Positions 50,391 to 58,946 are shown, counted from the stretch's first letter. The stretch: 64,000 nucleotides of DNA from Cypionkella sp049896245 (GCF_049896245.1 NZ_JAFCTX010000009.1:80075-144074), one strand, 5' to 3'. The notes: generated by a model from the letters alone, not told the origin. Numbers and translations are program-made.

Positions 50391-50448
50391 GCGGGAGTAT
50401 TTAAGCCAATATGAAAGCCTATCCATTCACATTGGCTTAAATATCCTC
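50391..50448. repeat. Dispersed repeat inverted pair R8a/R8b
   Basis: TATTTAAGCCAAT (50398-50410) and its exact complement (50431-50443) belong to two repeat copies facing each other. They form one long hairpin between the convergent cdhR-type and M3 peptidase genes, likely a two-way terminator. Confidence 0.85.
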
Positions 50449-50481
50449 AGGGTGAAGCCCAGGCCGAGGGACAGACAGCTC

Positions 50482-52494
50482 CTAGACCATCTCGACCAAA
50501 CCACGCCCCTTCAGCAAAGGCTCCACCCCCGGCATACGCCCGCGGAATTTGGTATACAAAACATCCGGCTCCTCTGACCCGCCAGCCGAAAGAATAAACT
50601 TCTCCAGCCGCGCAGCCACGCCTGGATCAAACGCATCCCCCGCCTCTTCAAAGGCCGCAAAGGCATCGGCGTCCATCACCTCGGACCACATATAGGAATA
50701 ATAGCCCGAGCTATAACCGTCGCCCGAAAACACATGCGCGAAATGCGGCGTCGCATGCCGCATCCTTATCGGGCCGGGCATCCCCAAAGCCTCCAACACC
50801 TCCGCCTGCTTTTGCATCGGATCGGCGGGCGCTGCCCCCTCGTGAAACGCCAGATCGACCAGGGCCGACGAGATAAACTCTACCGTCGAGAACCCCTGAT
50901 CATAGGTCCCCGCATCCAACAGCCGCTTGATCAGACCCGCTGGCATCGCCTCGCCCGTCTGCCAGTGCCGCGCGTGCTTTTCCAACACCTCCGGCACTTC
51001 CATCCAATGCTCATACAACTGGCTCGGCAATTCGACAAAATCGCGCGCGACCGAGGTGCCAGAGATAAAGCCATAGGTCACATTCGACAGCATCTGATGC
51101 AAAGCATGGCCAAATTCGTGGAACAATGTCCGCGCATCGTCATAAGACAACAGCGCCGGATCACCCTTGGCAAAGTTGCAGACATTCACCACAACAGGAC
51201 GCTGATCTCCACCCAATTTGCGCTGGCTGCGCATCGCCGAACACCAAGCCCCCGAGCGTTTCGATCCGCGCGCAAAGTAATCACCGATGAACACCGCGAA
51301 ATGCTCGGCCCCGCGCGTCACCTCCCAAGCCCTTGCATCGGCATGATAAAGCGGAATGTCCAAAGCGCGGAACTCCAACCCAAACAGCCGATTGGCACAA
51401 TCAAAGCAAGCGGCCAAGATCGCCTCCAACCCCAGATAAGGCTTCAACACCGCCTCATCCAGATCATGCTCGGCCACCCGACGCTTTTCTGAATAATACC
51501 GCCAATCCCAAGGCTCCAGCGGCCCCGCGATGCCATCCGCATGCAGCCGCGCCTCCAAAATCGCGGCATCCTCCAACGCCTTGGCCTTCGCAGGTTGCCA
51601 AACCCGCATCAGCAAATCCCGCACCGCTGCCGGGGTTTTCGCCATCTCCGGCTCCAGCTTATAATCGGCAAAGCTGGCATAGCCCAGCAAAGCCGCCCGC
51701 TCCGCGCGCAACGCCAAAATCTCCGCCGCAACCGCGCGGTTATCCGTCGCCCCGCCATTCGCCCCGCGCAAGCCCCACGCCTCATAAGCCTTCTGCCTCA
51801 GCCCGCGCCGAGGCGAAAACTGCAAAAACGGCACGATCAAAGACCGCGACAGCGTCACCACCGGCCCCGAAGCCCCCTTCTCCACCCCCGCCGCCCGAGC
51901 CGAGGCCACCACGAAATCTGGCAAGCCCTCCAGGTCAGCTTCGGAGAGCTCCATGAACCAGCCACGCTCATCGGCCAGCAGGTTCTGGCTGAATTGCGTG
52001 CCCAGAACCGCCAACCGGGATTTCACCGCTGTCAACCGCTCGGCCTGCTCGCCTTCCAGCAAAGCCCCCGAGCGCACAAACATCTGCCGATACAAAGTCA
52101 AAACCCGCAGTTGTTCCGGTGTCAGACCCAACCCCTCGCGCCGCTGAAACAAATCCTCCACCCGGCCAAACAGCGCCGTGTTGTTGGTCACTTCAGAGGC
52201 AAAACCCGACATCTTCGGTGCCAATTCCATCTGCAACGCCTCGCGCCCGTCCGTAGAATCCGCCCCGGCAAGGTTGTAAAACACCCCGCCCACCCGGTCC
52301 AACGCGTCCTCGGCCAACTCCATCGCCTCGATGGTATTGGCAAACGTCACCTCAGCCGCTTCGGTAATCGCTGCAATATTCGCCCGCGCCTCAACCAAAG
52401 CCGCCTCAAACGCCGGCGCAAAATCCGCGTCCGAAATCTCCGCAAACGGCGGCAGTCCAAATTCCCCGCCCCAAGCGCCCAGCAAAACATTCAT
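50482..52494 (-). CDS. M3-family metallopeptidase (oligopeptidase A / Dcp type)
   Basis: A 670-residue cytoplasmic zinc peptidase. The H-E-x-x-H motif is in LFHEFGHALHQML near residue 459, with the third ligand Glu in a following helix (RDFVELPSQLYEHWM). GLYGYYSYMWSEV-like sequence (GYSSGYYSYMWSEVMDADAF) near 590 is family-typical. It degrades short peptides; whether it is an endopeptidase or a dipeptidyl carboxypeptidase cannot be decided. No signal peptide. Confidence 0.88.
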   Translation of the reverse strand: MNVLLGAWGGEFGLPPFAEISDADFAPAFEAALVEARANIAAITEAAEVTFANTIEAMELAEDALDRVGGVFYNLAGADSTDGREALQMELAPKMSGFASEVTNNTALFGRVEDLFQRREGLGLTPEQLRVLTLYRQMFVRSGALLEGEQAERLTAVKSRLAVLGTQFSQNLLADERGWFMELSEADLEGLPDFVVASARAAGVEKGASGPVVTLSRSLIVPFLQFSPRRGLRQKAYEAWGLRGANGGATDNRAVAAEILALRAERAALLGYASFADYKLEPEMAKTPAAVRDLLMRVWQPAKAKALEDAAILEARLHADGIAGPLEPWDWRYYSEKRRVAEHDLDEAVLKPYLGLEAILAACFDCANRLFGLEFRALDIPLYHADARAWEVTRGAEHFAVFIGDYFARGSKRSGAWCSAMRSQRKLGGDQRPVVVNVCNFAKGDPALLSYDDARTLFHEFGHALHQMLSNVTYGFISGTSVARDFVELPSQLYEHWMEVPEVLEKHARHWQTGEAMPAGLIKRLLDAGTYDQGFSTVEFISSALVDLAFHEGAAPADPMQKQAEVLEALGMPGPIRMRHATPHFAHVFSGDGYSSGYYSYMWSEVMDADAFAAFEEAGDAFDPGVAARLEKFILSAGGSEEPDVLYTKFRGRMPGVEPLLKGRGLVEMV

Positions 52495-52550
52495 CGCAAA
52501 TCTCCTTTAGCCGCAAAGCTAGGCACCCCACCGGATAAGGTCCACCCTAA

Positions 52551-52590
52551 CAGTTGCTCTTTTTGAAATACTCCCCGCGGAGCGTCCGCT
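52551..52590 (-). repeat. Dispersed repeat R9
   Basis: CAGTTGCTCTTTTTGAAATA followed by CTCCCCGCGG; on the minus strand 25 bases are identical to R4. It lies between the M3 peptidase gene and the amino-acid permease gene. Confidence 0.8.
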
Positions 52591-52701
52591 AGCTGGGTCA
52601 ATCACAACACCGAAATCCAAAGCCAACGCCGCCACAAGGCACCGACCGCGCGTAAGCGCTCAAAAAACTTGCGCGGCACGCGCGCATTTAGATCACCCGC
52701 G

Positions 52702-53493
52702 TTACCGCTGATCCCGCGCCTTCAACCGCGCCTCAATCCGCCGCAACACCAGCGATAATCCCACCGTCATCGTCAAATACAGCAATGCCACCAGATTATA
52801 GGTCTCAAAATACCGGAAATTTCCCGCCGCCGTGACCTTGCCGAGTTGCGTGATATCCGCCACCCCCAGCACAGAGACCAAGGACGAATCCTTCACCATC
52901 GCCACAAAATCATTGCCCAAAGGCGGCAGGATCATCCGAAACGCCTGCGGAAACACCACATGTCGAAACCGCTGCCAGCCCGACAGCCCCAAAGCCTGCG
53001 CTGCCTCGATCTGGCCCTTATCCACCGCCTGCAACCCGGCCCGGAACACTTCCGCCAAAAACGCCGAATAGGCCAAGGTCAATGCAATAATCGCCCGCCA
53101 CAACAGCGGAAAATCCCGCGTCTTCACCGGCTCCAGCCCCAGATGCGCCGTCAGCCAGTTCCAGCCATAAATCGCCCCCGGTGCAGCCACGAAAGCCACA
53201 TAGAGCAGCAGCACCATGATCGGCACGCCGCGCACCACCTCGATATAAAACCGCGTCACCTGCCTGATCGCGCGAAACCGTGACAGCCCCGCCAGCGCCA
53301 AAAGCAGCCCCAACACGCAGGCCATCGCATACGCGACCACGGTCACAAAAATCGTCAGCCCAATCCCCTTGGCTAGCAATCGCATCGCCGAGGAATAGAC
53401 CTCACTCGCCCACACCTCATAAAACAGCAGCGCCCCGATGCCGCCAATCGCCACCAGCCACCACGGAAAATCCTGATCTTTCAAAGCCTTCAT
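52702..53493 (-). CDS. Polar amino-acid ABC transporter permease
   Basis: A 263-residue inner-membrane permease of the His/Glu/Gln (HisM/GlnP) type. FYIEVVRGVPIMVLLLYVAF near 82 is the family entry motif, and the coupling loop AAQALGLSGWQRFRHVVFPQ near 185 contacts an ATPase. It follows the binding-protein gene by 36 bases. No ATPase gene is adjacent in either direction, so this system either borrows one from elsewhere or is incomplete. Confidence 0.9.
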   Translation of the reverse strand: MKALKDQDFPWWLVAIGGIGALLFYEVWASEVYSSAMRLLAKGIGLTIFVTVVAYAMACVLGLLLALAGLSRFRAIRQVTRFYIEVVRGVPIMVLLLYVAFVAAPGAIYGWNWLTAHLGLEPVKTRDFPLLWRAIIALTLAYSAFLAEVFRAGLQAVDKGQIEAAQALGLSGWQRFRHVVFPQAFRMILPPLGNDFVAMVKDSSLVSVLGVADITQLGKVTAAGNFRYFETYNLVALLYLTMTVGLSLVLRRIEARLKARDQR

Positions 53494-53529
53494 CCGAATG
53501 GCCCCGACCTTACATCGGGGCCGCTTCCA

Positions 53530-54321
53530 TCACTCAGCCTTGTATTCCAAGAACCACTTCTTGTTCAGCGCCTCAAACGTGCCATCGGCTTTCAATGCCG
53601 CAATCCCGGCATTGATCGGCGCTTCCCAGTCTGATCCTTTCGGGAAAATAAAGCCGAAATCTTCCGACCCCAGCGGCGCACCCACCAGCTTCAGCGCGCC
53701 AGCCGAGGCATCGACATAGCCCTTGCCCGCCGTCATATCGGTCAGCACCGTGTCAACATCACCCGATTTCAACGCCTCGACACTGGCACCAAAGGTCTCA
53801 AACAGCTTGATCCGCGGGTTCGCCTCATTGCCATCCAGCACCGAATACACCGCCGTGTAGAACGGCGTCGTCCCCGCCTGCGCGCCGACCAGCAGATCAG
53901 CATTGGCGGCAAAAGTCGCAGCATCGGTAAACCGGGCCTCTTCGCCACGCACCAGCATCATGCTTTCCGAGCGCATATAGGGGTCCGAGAAATCGACCTT
54001 TTCCTTGCGATCATCCTTAATGGTGATCCCGGTCATCCCCATATCAAACTGCCCCTCCGACACCGCCGGAATCATCGCATCCCAAGAGATATTGGCGTAT
54101 TTCACCGTGAAATTCAGCCGCTTGGCGAGTTCCGCCACCGCGTCATATTCCCAGCCAACCGCCGCACCTGATTTGTCGACAAACTGCAACGGCGGATAGG
54201 CATTCTCGGTCACAATGGTGATCTCTTTGCCGCCCAGATCGGGCAAATCGCCCGCAAAAGCCGCAGAAAAAGCCCCAGAAACGCTCAAAGCAAGGCCCGC
54301 AAGGGCAGCAGCAATCTTCAT
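53530..54321 (-). CDS. Amino-acid ABC transporter substrate-binding protein
   Basis: A 263-residue periplasmic family-3 binding protein. The signal peptide is ALAGLALSVSGAFSAAFA; ITIVTENAYPPLQFVDKSGA and GWEYDAVAELAKRLNFTVKY are the usual lobe-1 strands, and MGMTGITIKDDRKEKVDFSD is the ligand-binding hinge. Polar amino acids are the likely ligands. GGGAG eight bases before ATG 54321 sets the start, although the frame stays open far upstream. It lacks a nearby ATPase partner. Confidence 0.88.
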   Translation of the reverse strand: MKIAAALAGLALSVSGAFSAAFAGDLPDLGGKEITIVTENAYPPLQFVDKSGAAVGWEYDAVAELAKRLNFTVKYANISWDAMIPAVSEGQFDMGMTGITIKDDRKEKVDFSDPYMRSESMMLVRGEEARFTDAATFAANADLLVGAQAGTTPFYTAVYSVLDGNEANPRIKLFETFGASVEALKSGDVDTVLTDMTAGKGYVDASAGALKLVGAPLGSEDFGFIFPKGSDWEAPINAGIAALKADGTFEALNKKWFLEYKAE

Positions 54322-54767
54322 ATGTGAACTCCCTGTCACAAAGTGGATGGGGGAGTATGGCCGCGATTGGGGGGCGGGGGCAAGGGGGCCATAGCGCGCA
54401 AATATCGCACTATATATGCTCCGAATGACACGCATCTTGTGCAAGGCGAGCCTAAACAGGTCTTGGAACAGCGGGCAGAAATCAATCCCGGCCGTCCTAC
54501 CAAGCCGAAATATCGAGCGCACCCAAAAACCACAGATCACTCCAGTTATTGCTACCGCCAGATAGATTGCTTCGACAACTTTCATCTCTACAGCCGCCCA
54601 CGATCTCGTTGCCACTCACCTATACAATCAAAACGAGAACAAATAATAAACAAAAATGCGCCTTGCTGTGCATCCACGCATACCCCCTCGCCAAATCTCC
54701 GCAACTTCGCCCCATTGCGCCAACCCGCCCTCGGCCTCATCCTTCCCCATAACCACAGGAGGCCCAG
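54322..54767. other. 446-base divergent intergenic region
   Basis: It lies between an amino-acid binding-protein gene (minus) and a dioxygenase gene (plus). It contains an AT-rich patch near 54410 (ATATATGC) and another near 54630-54660, both fitting promoters, but no clear consensus pair. A minus-strand open frame with one hydrophobic stretch continues the binding-protein frame; it has no ribosome site and is not called. Confidence 0.5.
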
Positions 54768-55562
54768 ATGCCCAAACTTCCCACCTATTTCATCTCACAC
54801 GGCGGCGGCCCCTGGCCTTGGCTGCCCAACATGCGCCAGATGCTCGCCAGCTTGGAGACCTCGCTCGCCCGGATGCCGTCCGAGATTGGCACCACCCCGA
54901 AAGCCATCCTGATGATCTCCGGCCATTGGGAGGAAGACGATTTCGCCGTGATGTCGTCTCCCAGCCCCGGAATGCTCTATGATTACGGCGGCTTCCCGCA
55001 CGAGACCTACCAAATCATTTACCCCGCCCCCGGCGCACCCGACCTCGCCCAGCGCACCGCCGATCTGATCCGCGCCGCAGGTCTGCCCACCCATCTGGAC
55101 CCCAAGCGCGGCTTTGATCATGGCACTTTCGCGCCCGCTTATGTGATGTATCCCAACGCAGAAATCCCGATTTACCAAGTCTCTTTGCAGCACAGCTACG
55201 ATCCCGCCGCCCATATCGCGCTTGGCCGCGCCATAGCCCCACTGCGCGACGAAGGCGTACTGATCATAGGCTCTGGCCTCAGCTACCACAACCTGCTGCT
55301 ATTCGGCCCCGGCGCGAAAGCCCCCTCCACCGCGTTTGACACTTGGCTGTCAGACACCATGGCCCTGCCCGAAGCCAGTCGCACCAAAGCCCTTTTAGAC
55401 TGGGATAAAGCCCCCTCCGCCCGCATCTGCCACCCACAAGAAGACCATCTCGTGCCGCTGTTCGCCGCTTTAGGGGCCGCCGAGAATGAAACAGCCACTA
55501 TGGTCTATCACGACAAAAACGTCTTCGGCGGCGTCACTGCGTCCAGCTACCGCATTGGTTAA
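54768..55562 (+). CDS. DODA-type extradiol ring-cleavage dioxygenase (YgiD-like)
   Basis: A 264-residue member of the LigB/DODA family. The His-based metal site is visible: FISHGGGPWPW near residue 9, MISGHWEEDDF near 50, and a further GFDHGTFAPAYVMYP near 113 and VSLQHSYDP near 140. Members open catechol-type rings such as DOPA; the natural substrate here is unknown. It is a lone gene. A GC hairpin without a T tract follows its stop. Confidence 0.85.
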   Translation: MPKLPTYFISHGGGPWPWLPNMRQMLASLETSLARMPSEIGTTPKAILMISGHWEEDDFAVMSSPSPGMLYDYGGFPHETYQIIYPAPGAPDLAQRTADLIRAAGLPTHLDPKRGFDHGTFAPAYVMYPNAEIPIYQVSLQHSYDPAAHIALGRAIAPLRDEGVLIIGSGLSYHNLLLFGPGAKAPSTAFDTWLSDTMALPEASRTKALLDWDKAPSARICHPQEDHLVPLFAALGAAENETATMVYHDKNVFGGVTASSYRIG

Positions 55563-55566
55563 GACC

Positions 55567-55594
55567 GCGGGGACGGGCAAAACTCTGCCCCCGC
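55567..55594. terminator. Possible two-way terminator hairpin
   Basis: GGGCA/TGCCC with an outer GCGG/CCGC makes a nine-bp bulged stem between the convergent dioxygenase and DUF1761 genes. No T tract, so weak evidence. Confidence 0.35.
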
Positions 55595-55600
55595 ACAATG

Positions 55601-55972
55601 CTAAATCAGCCGCTGCGCCAAGATCATCAACCCGCCCGACACCGCCCAACTGCCCGCATCGACCAAGCGGCTGACGGGTCCCAACTTCTTGAAAGCATTG
55701 TTGGAATAGCTCATCACGATGAAGGCCACGATGCCCAGAACCAATGGCCCACAAAGCCCGCGCGCCATCATCACGCCCACGAACAGCCCATAGAGCACCA
55801 GACCGACCACCAGTGACCCAAAGGCAGCCCCCATCGGATCACCGGGCGCGTGCTGCACTTTGGCCGAGGCGCTCCACGCCGGATAAAACCCTTTCGGCGA
55901 ATACCAAAACCACCCGGCGACAAAGGCAGCTATCACCCCCACCACAACGCCCAGCCAATCCACCCCCCGCAA
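55601..55972 (-). CDS. DUF1761 membrane protein
   Basis: A 123-residue protein with about four membrane segments (VVVGVIAAFVAGWFWYS, then VVGLVLYGLFVGVMMA, VLGIVAFIVMSYSNNAF and VSGGLMILAQRLI). The FWYSPKGFYPAW motif after the first span is the DUF1761 hallmark. Function unknown. The start is probably TTG 55972, since GGAGG lies eight bases upstream; a GTG at 55963 is the alternative. Confidence 0.8.
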   Translation of the reverse strand: MRGVDWLGVVVGVIAAFVAGWFWYSPKGFYPAWSASAKVQHAPGDPMGAAFGSLVVGLVLYGLFVGVMMARGLCGPLVLGIVAFIVMSYSNNAFKKLGPVSRLVDAGSWAVSGGLMILAQRLI

Positions 55973-56119
55973 ACATCAACACCTCCCTCGATTCGACCAT
56001 CTTAGCCGAGAATGATTAACCCGCGCCAAATGGCAAAACATATTGCCCGGTTCTGTATCGGCGCCGACCCTTTTCCATTCTGTCAGTTTCTCAGACCTCA
56101 ACAAATTAGCGCAGCACGC

Positions 56120-57154
56120 TCAATGTCTTACCCCACACACCGCGCAATCCACCCGTGATTTCACCCCAATCACCCGCGTCTCGCCATAAAGCGCGTCGTG
56201 GATCAACAACCGCCCCCGCAACGGCGCGCCGGCTCCGGTGATCAGCTTCACCGCTTCCATCGCCATCATGCTGCCTATCACACCCGGCAACGGTGCCGCC
56301 ACCCCGGCCTCGGCGCAAGTTGGCACCATGCCCGGCGCTGGCCTCACTGGAAAAACACATGCATAACAAGGGCTTCCCTTCGCCGGATCATAGACCGAAA
56401 GCTGCCCCTCCCACTGTGTGATCGCCGCCGCCACCAAGGGCTTGCCCGCCGCCACACACAGCCGATTGACCAAGTACCGCGTGTCGAAATTATCCGAGCC
56501 ATCCAGCACCAGATCATATTCCGATATCAACCCGCCCGAGGCCTCATCCAACCGCCGCTTATAAGGCTTCACCAAAATATACGGGTTCAGCGCCTTCATC
56601 GCGATCTCCGCCGAACGCACCTTATCCATGCCAATGCGTTGATCGGCATGAATAATCTGGCGCTGCAAATTACTGGGATCAACCGTGTCATCGTCGATCA
56701 CCCCAATCTCGCCCACCCCCGCCGCCGCAAGATATAGCAGCACAAGAGAACCCAACCCCCCCGCCCCTACCACGAAAACCTTCGCATCCTTCAGCTTACG
56801 CTGCCCCGGCCCGCCAATCTCGCGCAGCAGAATATGCCGGGCATAGCGCTCCACCTCGCCGCTGGAAAACGCTGCGGGCATGATCACCGGCGCCGCCAAT
56901 TCCACCCTATTTTTCAAGCCTTTTAGTAGAATCCGATATCCCAATACTGCGCCGAAACCCAAGGCCACCGCAGCCCAAACCCGCGCATCGCCCCCTGTCT
57001 CCTCGCGCAGGGGATGCCCCGCAGGCAGCAGCAAATTCACCAAAACCGCCGCCAGCCACAAAGCCGCAATCGCCCCCCAACGCAGCCGCTTTGGTGTGCC
57101 AAAAACCCAGCCCAAACCCCAAAGCGCGAAAGCGAGTGCGACAACCAGCATCAA
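56120..57154 (-). CDS. ThiF/MoeB-type adenylyltransferase with N-terminal membrane anchor
   Basis: A 344-residue E1-like enzyme. Residues about 1-80 hold two or three hydrophobic segments (VVALAFALWGLGWVFG, IAALWLAAVLVNLLLP, VWAAVALGFGAVLGYRI) not present in standard MoeB. The rest is the ThiF fold: VFVVGAGGLGSLVLLYLAAA (ATP site), DPSNLQRQIIH and zinc Cys pairs C-Y-A-C and C-A-V-C. It adenylates a small sulfur-carrier protein (MoaD or ThiS-like). Its ATG overlaps the dut stop by four bases. Confidence 0.85.
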   Translation of the reverse strand: MMLVVALAFALWGLGWVFGTPKRLRWGAIAALWLAAVLVNLLLPAGHPLREETGGDARVWAAVALGFGAVLGYRILLKGLKNRVELAAPVIMPAAFSSGEVERYARHILLREIGGPGQRKLKDAKVFVVGAGGLGSLVLLYLAAAGVGEIGVIDDDTVDPSNLQRQIIHADQRIGMDKVRSAEIAMKALNPYILVKPYKRRLDEASGGLISEYDLVLDGSDNFDTRYLVNRLCVAAGKPLVAAAITQWEGQLSVYDPAKGSPCYACVFPVRPAPGMVPTCAEAGVAAPLPGVIGSMMAMEAVKLITGAGAPLRGRLLIHDALYGETRVIGVKSRVDCAVCGVRH

Positions 57155-57645
57155 TCTTTTCCACCCGAACGCGGCGCAGCCCAGCCAAAGCCAGTCGAGC
57201 CAAAGCCACCCGCCCCCCGCATGGTTTCGTCCAAGATATCAACCACTTGAAACCCCGCCTGTACCACGGGTGCCACCACACATTGCGCAATCCGGTCGCC
57301 ATGCCGCACCACATAGGGCTCCGCGCCCAAATTCACCAAAGCCACCCCCAACGGGCCGCGATAATCACTGTCGATCGTCCCCGGCGTGTTCGGCACAGTG
57401 ATGCCAAATTTCACCGCCAACCCAGACCGGGGCCGGATCTGCATCTCATATCCCTCTGCAATCGCTACACGAATCCCCGTCGGCACAATCACCCGCCCCA
57501 TCGGTGCAATCACAATCCCCGCCGCCCGATCCGCTGCCAAAAGATTGGCGCAAATATCTGCCCCCGCCGCCCCAGCGGTCTGATAGGCGGGCAATGCCAC
57601 CGACCGATCCGCCCGTTCCTCCCACATCACCTGTACAAGCGTCAT
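57151..57645 (-). CDS. dut: dUTP pyrophosphatase (dUTPase)
   Basis: A 164-residue trimeric dUTPase that hydrolyses dUTP to dUMP. Conserved motifs appear in order: AGADICANL (1), RSGLAVKFG (2), NTPGTIDSDYRGPLGV (3), GDRIAQCVV (4) and the Gly-rich AGGFGSTGFG (5). AGAGG lies six bases before ATG 57645, preferred over ATG 57651 immediately adjacent to it. It lies between coaBC and the thiF-type gene on the same strand and is coupled to the latter. Confidence 0.93.
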   Translation of the reverse strand: MTLVQVMWEERADRSVALPAYQTAGAAGADICANLLAADRAAGIVIAPMGRVIVPTGIRVAIAEGYEMQIRPRSGLAVKFGITVPNTPGTIDSDYRGPLGVALVNLGAEPYVVRHGDRIAQCVVAPVVQAGFQVVDILDETMRGAGGFGSTGFGWAAPRSGGKD

Positions 57646-57660
57646 GGTCATCCTCTGTGT

Positions 57661-57685
57661 AAAAGTATCCCCGCCGGAGGCATCC
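57661..57685 (-). repeat. Dispersed repeat R10 (short copy)
   Basis: AAAAGTATCCCCGCCGGAGG then CATCC; on the minus strand it gives the left half GGATGCCTCCGGCGGGGATA. It lies in the coaBC-dut gap, just upstream of the dut ribosome site. Confidence 0.65.
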
Positions 57686-57749
57686 GACCCATCCACCAAA
57701 ACCACCGCTTCAGACCCTATCCCACGGAATTTTCCGCAAAATTCCGGCT

Positions 57750-58946
57750 TTACCCCAGCAAAACCGCCGCAATCCGCTCCGCCAAAGCCCGCGCAACAGC
57801 ATCCTTCGCCATACGCGGCCAAACCTCGGCCCCCGCCTCGGTGATCAACGTCACCGCGTTCTCCGTGCCGCCCATGATCCCGGTCGCAGGCGAGACATCA
57901 TTCGCCACGATCCAATCGCAGCCCTTCCGCAACCGCTTCGCCGCCGCGTATTCCGCCACACTGTCTGTCTCCGCCGCAAAGCCCACCACCAACCTAGGTC
58001 GCTGCAACCCTTTGGCGACGCGAGATAAAATATCCGGGTTCTCAGCAAACTCCAGCGCCGGAGCTCGACCCGTCCCATCCTTCTTGATCTTCGACCCGCT
58101 GGCATTGGCCACCCGCCAATCCGCCACCGCCGCCGCCATCACCGCCGCATCGGCGGGCAAAGCAGCCTCCACCGCCGCCAGCATCTCGGCGGCCGTTTCC
58201 ACCCACACCACCGCCACCCCTTCCGGCGCGGGCACCACGGCAGGCCCGGTCACAAACGTCACGCGCGCGCCCAGGTCCCGCAATGCCACCGCAATCGCCG
58301 TGCCCTGCGCCCCCGAAGACCGATTGGCAATATAGCGCACCGGATCAATGGCTTCATGTGTCGGCCCCGAAGTCACCACAACATGCTTGCCCCGCAATGG
58401 CCCCTCAGCCAGCGCGCCCGCAATCGCCGACATGATCTCCTCAGGTTCCGCCATCCGCCCCGGCCCAAACTCACCGCAAGCCATCTCACCCGCATTGGGC
58501 CCGACAAACAATACGCGATCCGCCCGCGCCTGCGCCAGATTCCGCTGCGTCGCCGGATGCTGCCACATCCGCACATTCATCGCCGGAGCGACCAACACGC
58601 GGGTATCGGTGGCCAAAAGCAACGTCGAGGCCAGATCATCCGCCCTTCCTTGCGCCAATTTCGCCAGCAGATCCGCCGTCGCCGGGGCCACCACGATCAG
58701 ATCGGCCACACGGGAAAGCTGAATATGCCCCATCTCGGCCTCATCGGTCAGATCGAACAATGCGGAATAGACTTTCTCACCCGCCAGCGCACTCACCGAC
58801 AAGGCTGTGACAAACTCTGCGCCCGCGCGGGTCAGAACCGGAGTCACCAAAGCCCCCGCCTGTTTCAAAAGCCGGATCAAAGCCAAAGACTTATACGCCG
58901 CAATACCGCCGCCAATGATCAGCAATATCCGCTTGTTCGCCAGCAT
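57750..58946 (-). CDS. coaBC: CoaBC bifunctional phosphopantothenoylcysteine synthase/decarboxylase
   Basis: A 398-residue enzyme of coenzyme A synthesis. The N-terminal CoaC part shows the flavin site GGGIAAYKSLALIRLLKQAG, the active-site His/Asn/Cys region with VAPAMNVRMWQHPATQRNL, and NAGEMACGEFGPGRMAEPEE. The CoaB part starts near 190 with HVVVTSGPTHEAIDPVRYIA and continues MAAAVADWRV and NDVSPATGIMGG. It converts 4'-phosphopantothenate and Cys to 4'-phosphopantetheine. It heads the coaBC-dut-thiF group, typical for Rhodobacterales. Confidence 0.95.
   Translation of the reverse strand: MLANKRILLIIGGGIAAYKSLALIRLLKQAGALVTPVLTRAGAEFVTALSVSALAGEKVYSALFDLTDEAEMGHIQLSRVADLIVVAPATADLLAKLAQGRADDLASTLLLATDTRVLVAPAMNVRMWQHPATQRNLAQARADRVLFVGPNAGEMACGEFGPGRMAEPEEIMSAIAGALAEGPLRGKHVVVTSGPTHEAIDPVRYIANRSSGAQGTAIAVALRDLGARVTFVTGPAVVPAPEGVAVVWVETAAEMLAAVEAALPADAAVMAAAVADWRVANASGSKIKKDGTGRAPALEFAENPDILSRVAKGLQRPRLVVGFAAETDSVAEYAAAKRLRKGCDWIVANDVSPATGIMGGTENAVTLITEAGAEVWPRMAKDAVARALAERIAAVLLG

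Noticed and set aside
54322..54615. N-terminal extension of the amino-acid binding protein, or a separate small membrane protein
   Set aside because: The frame is open but contains no stop before the real signal peptide, has no ribosome site, and codon use is poor.
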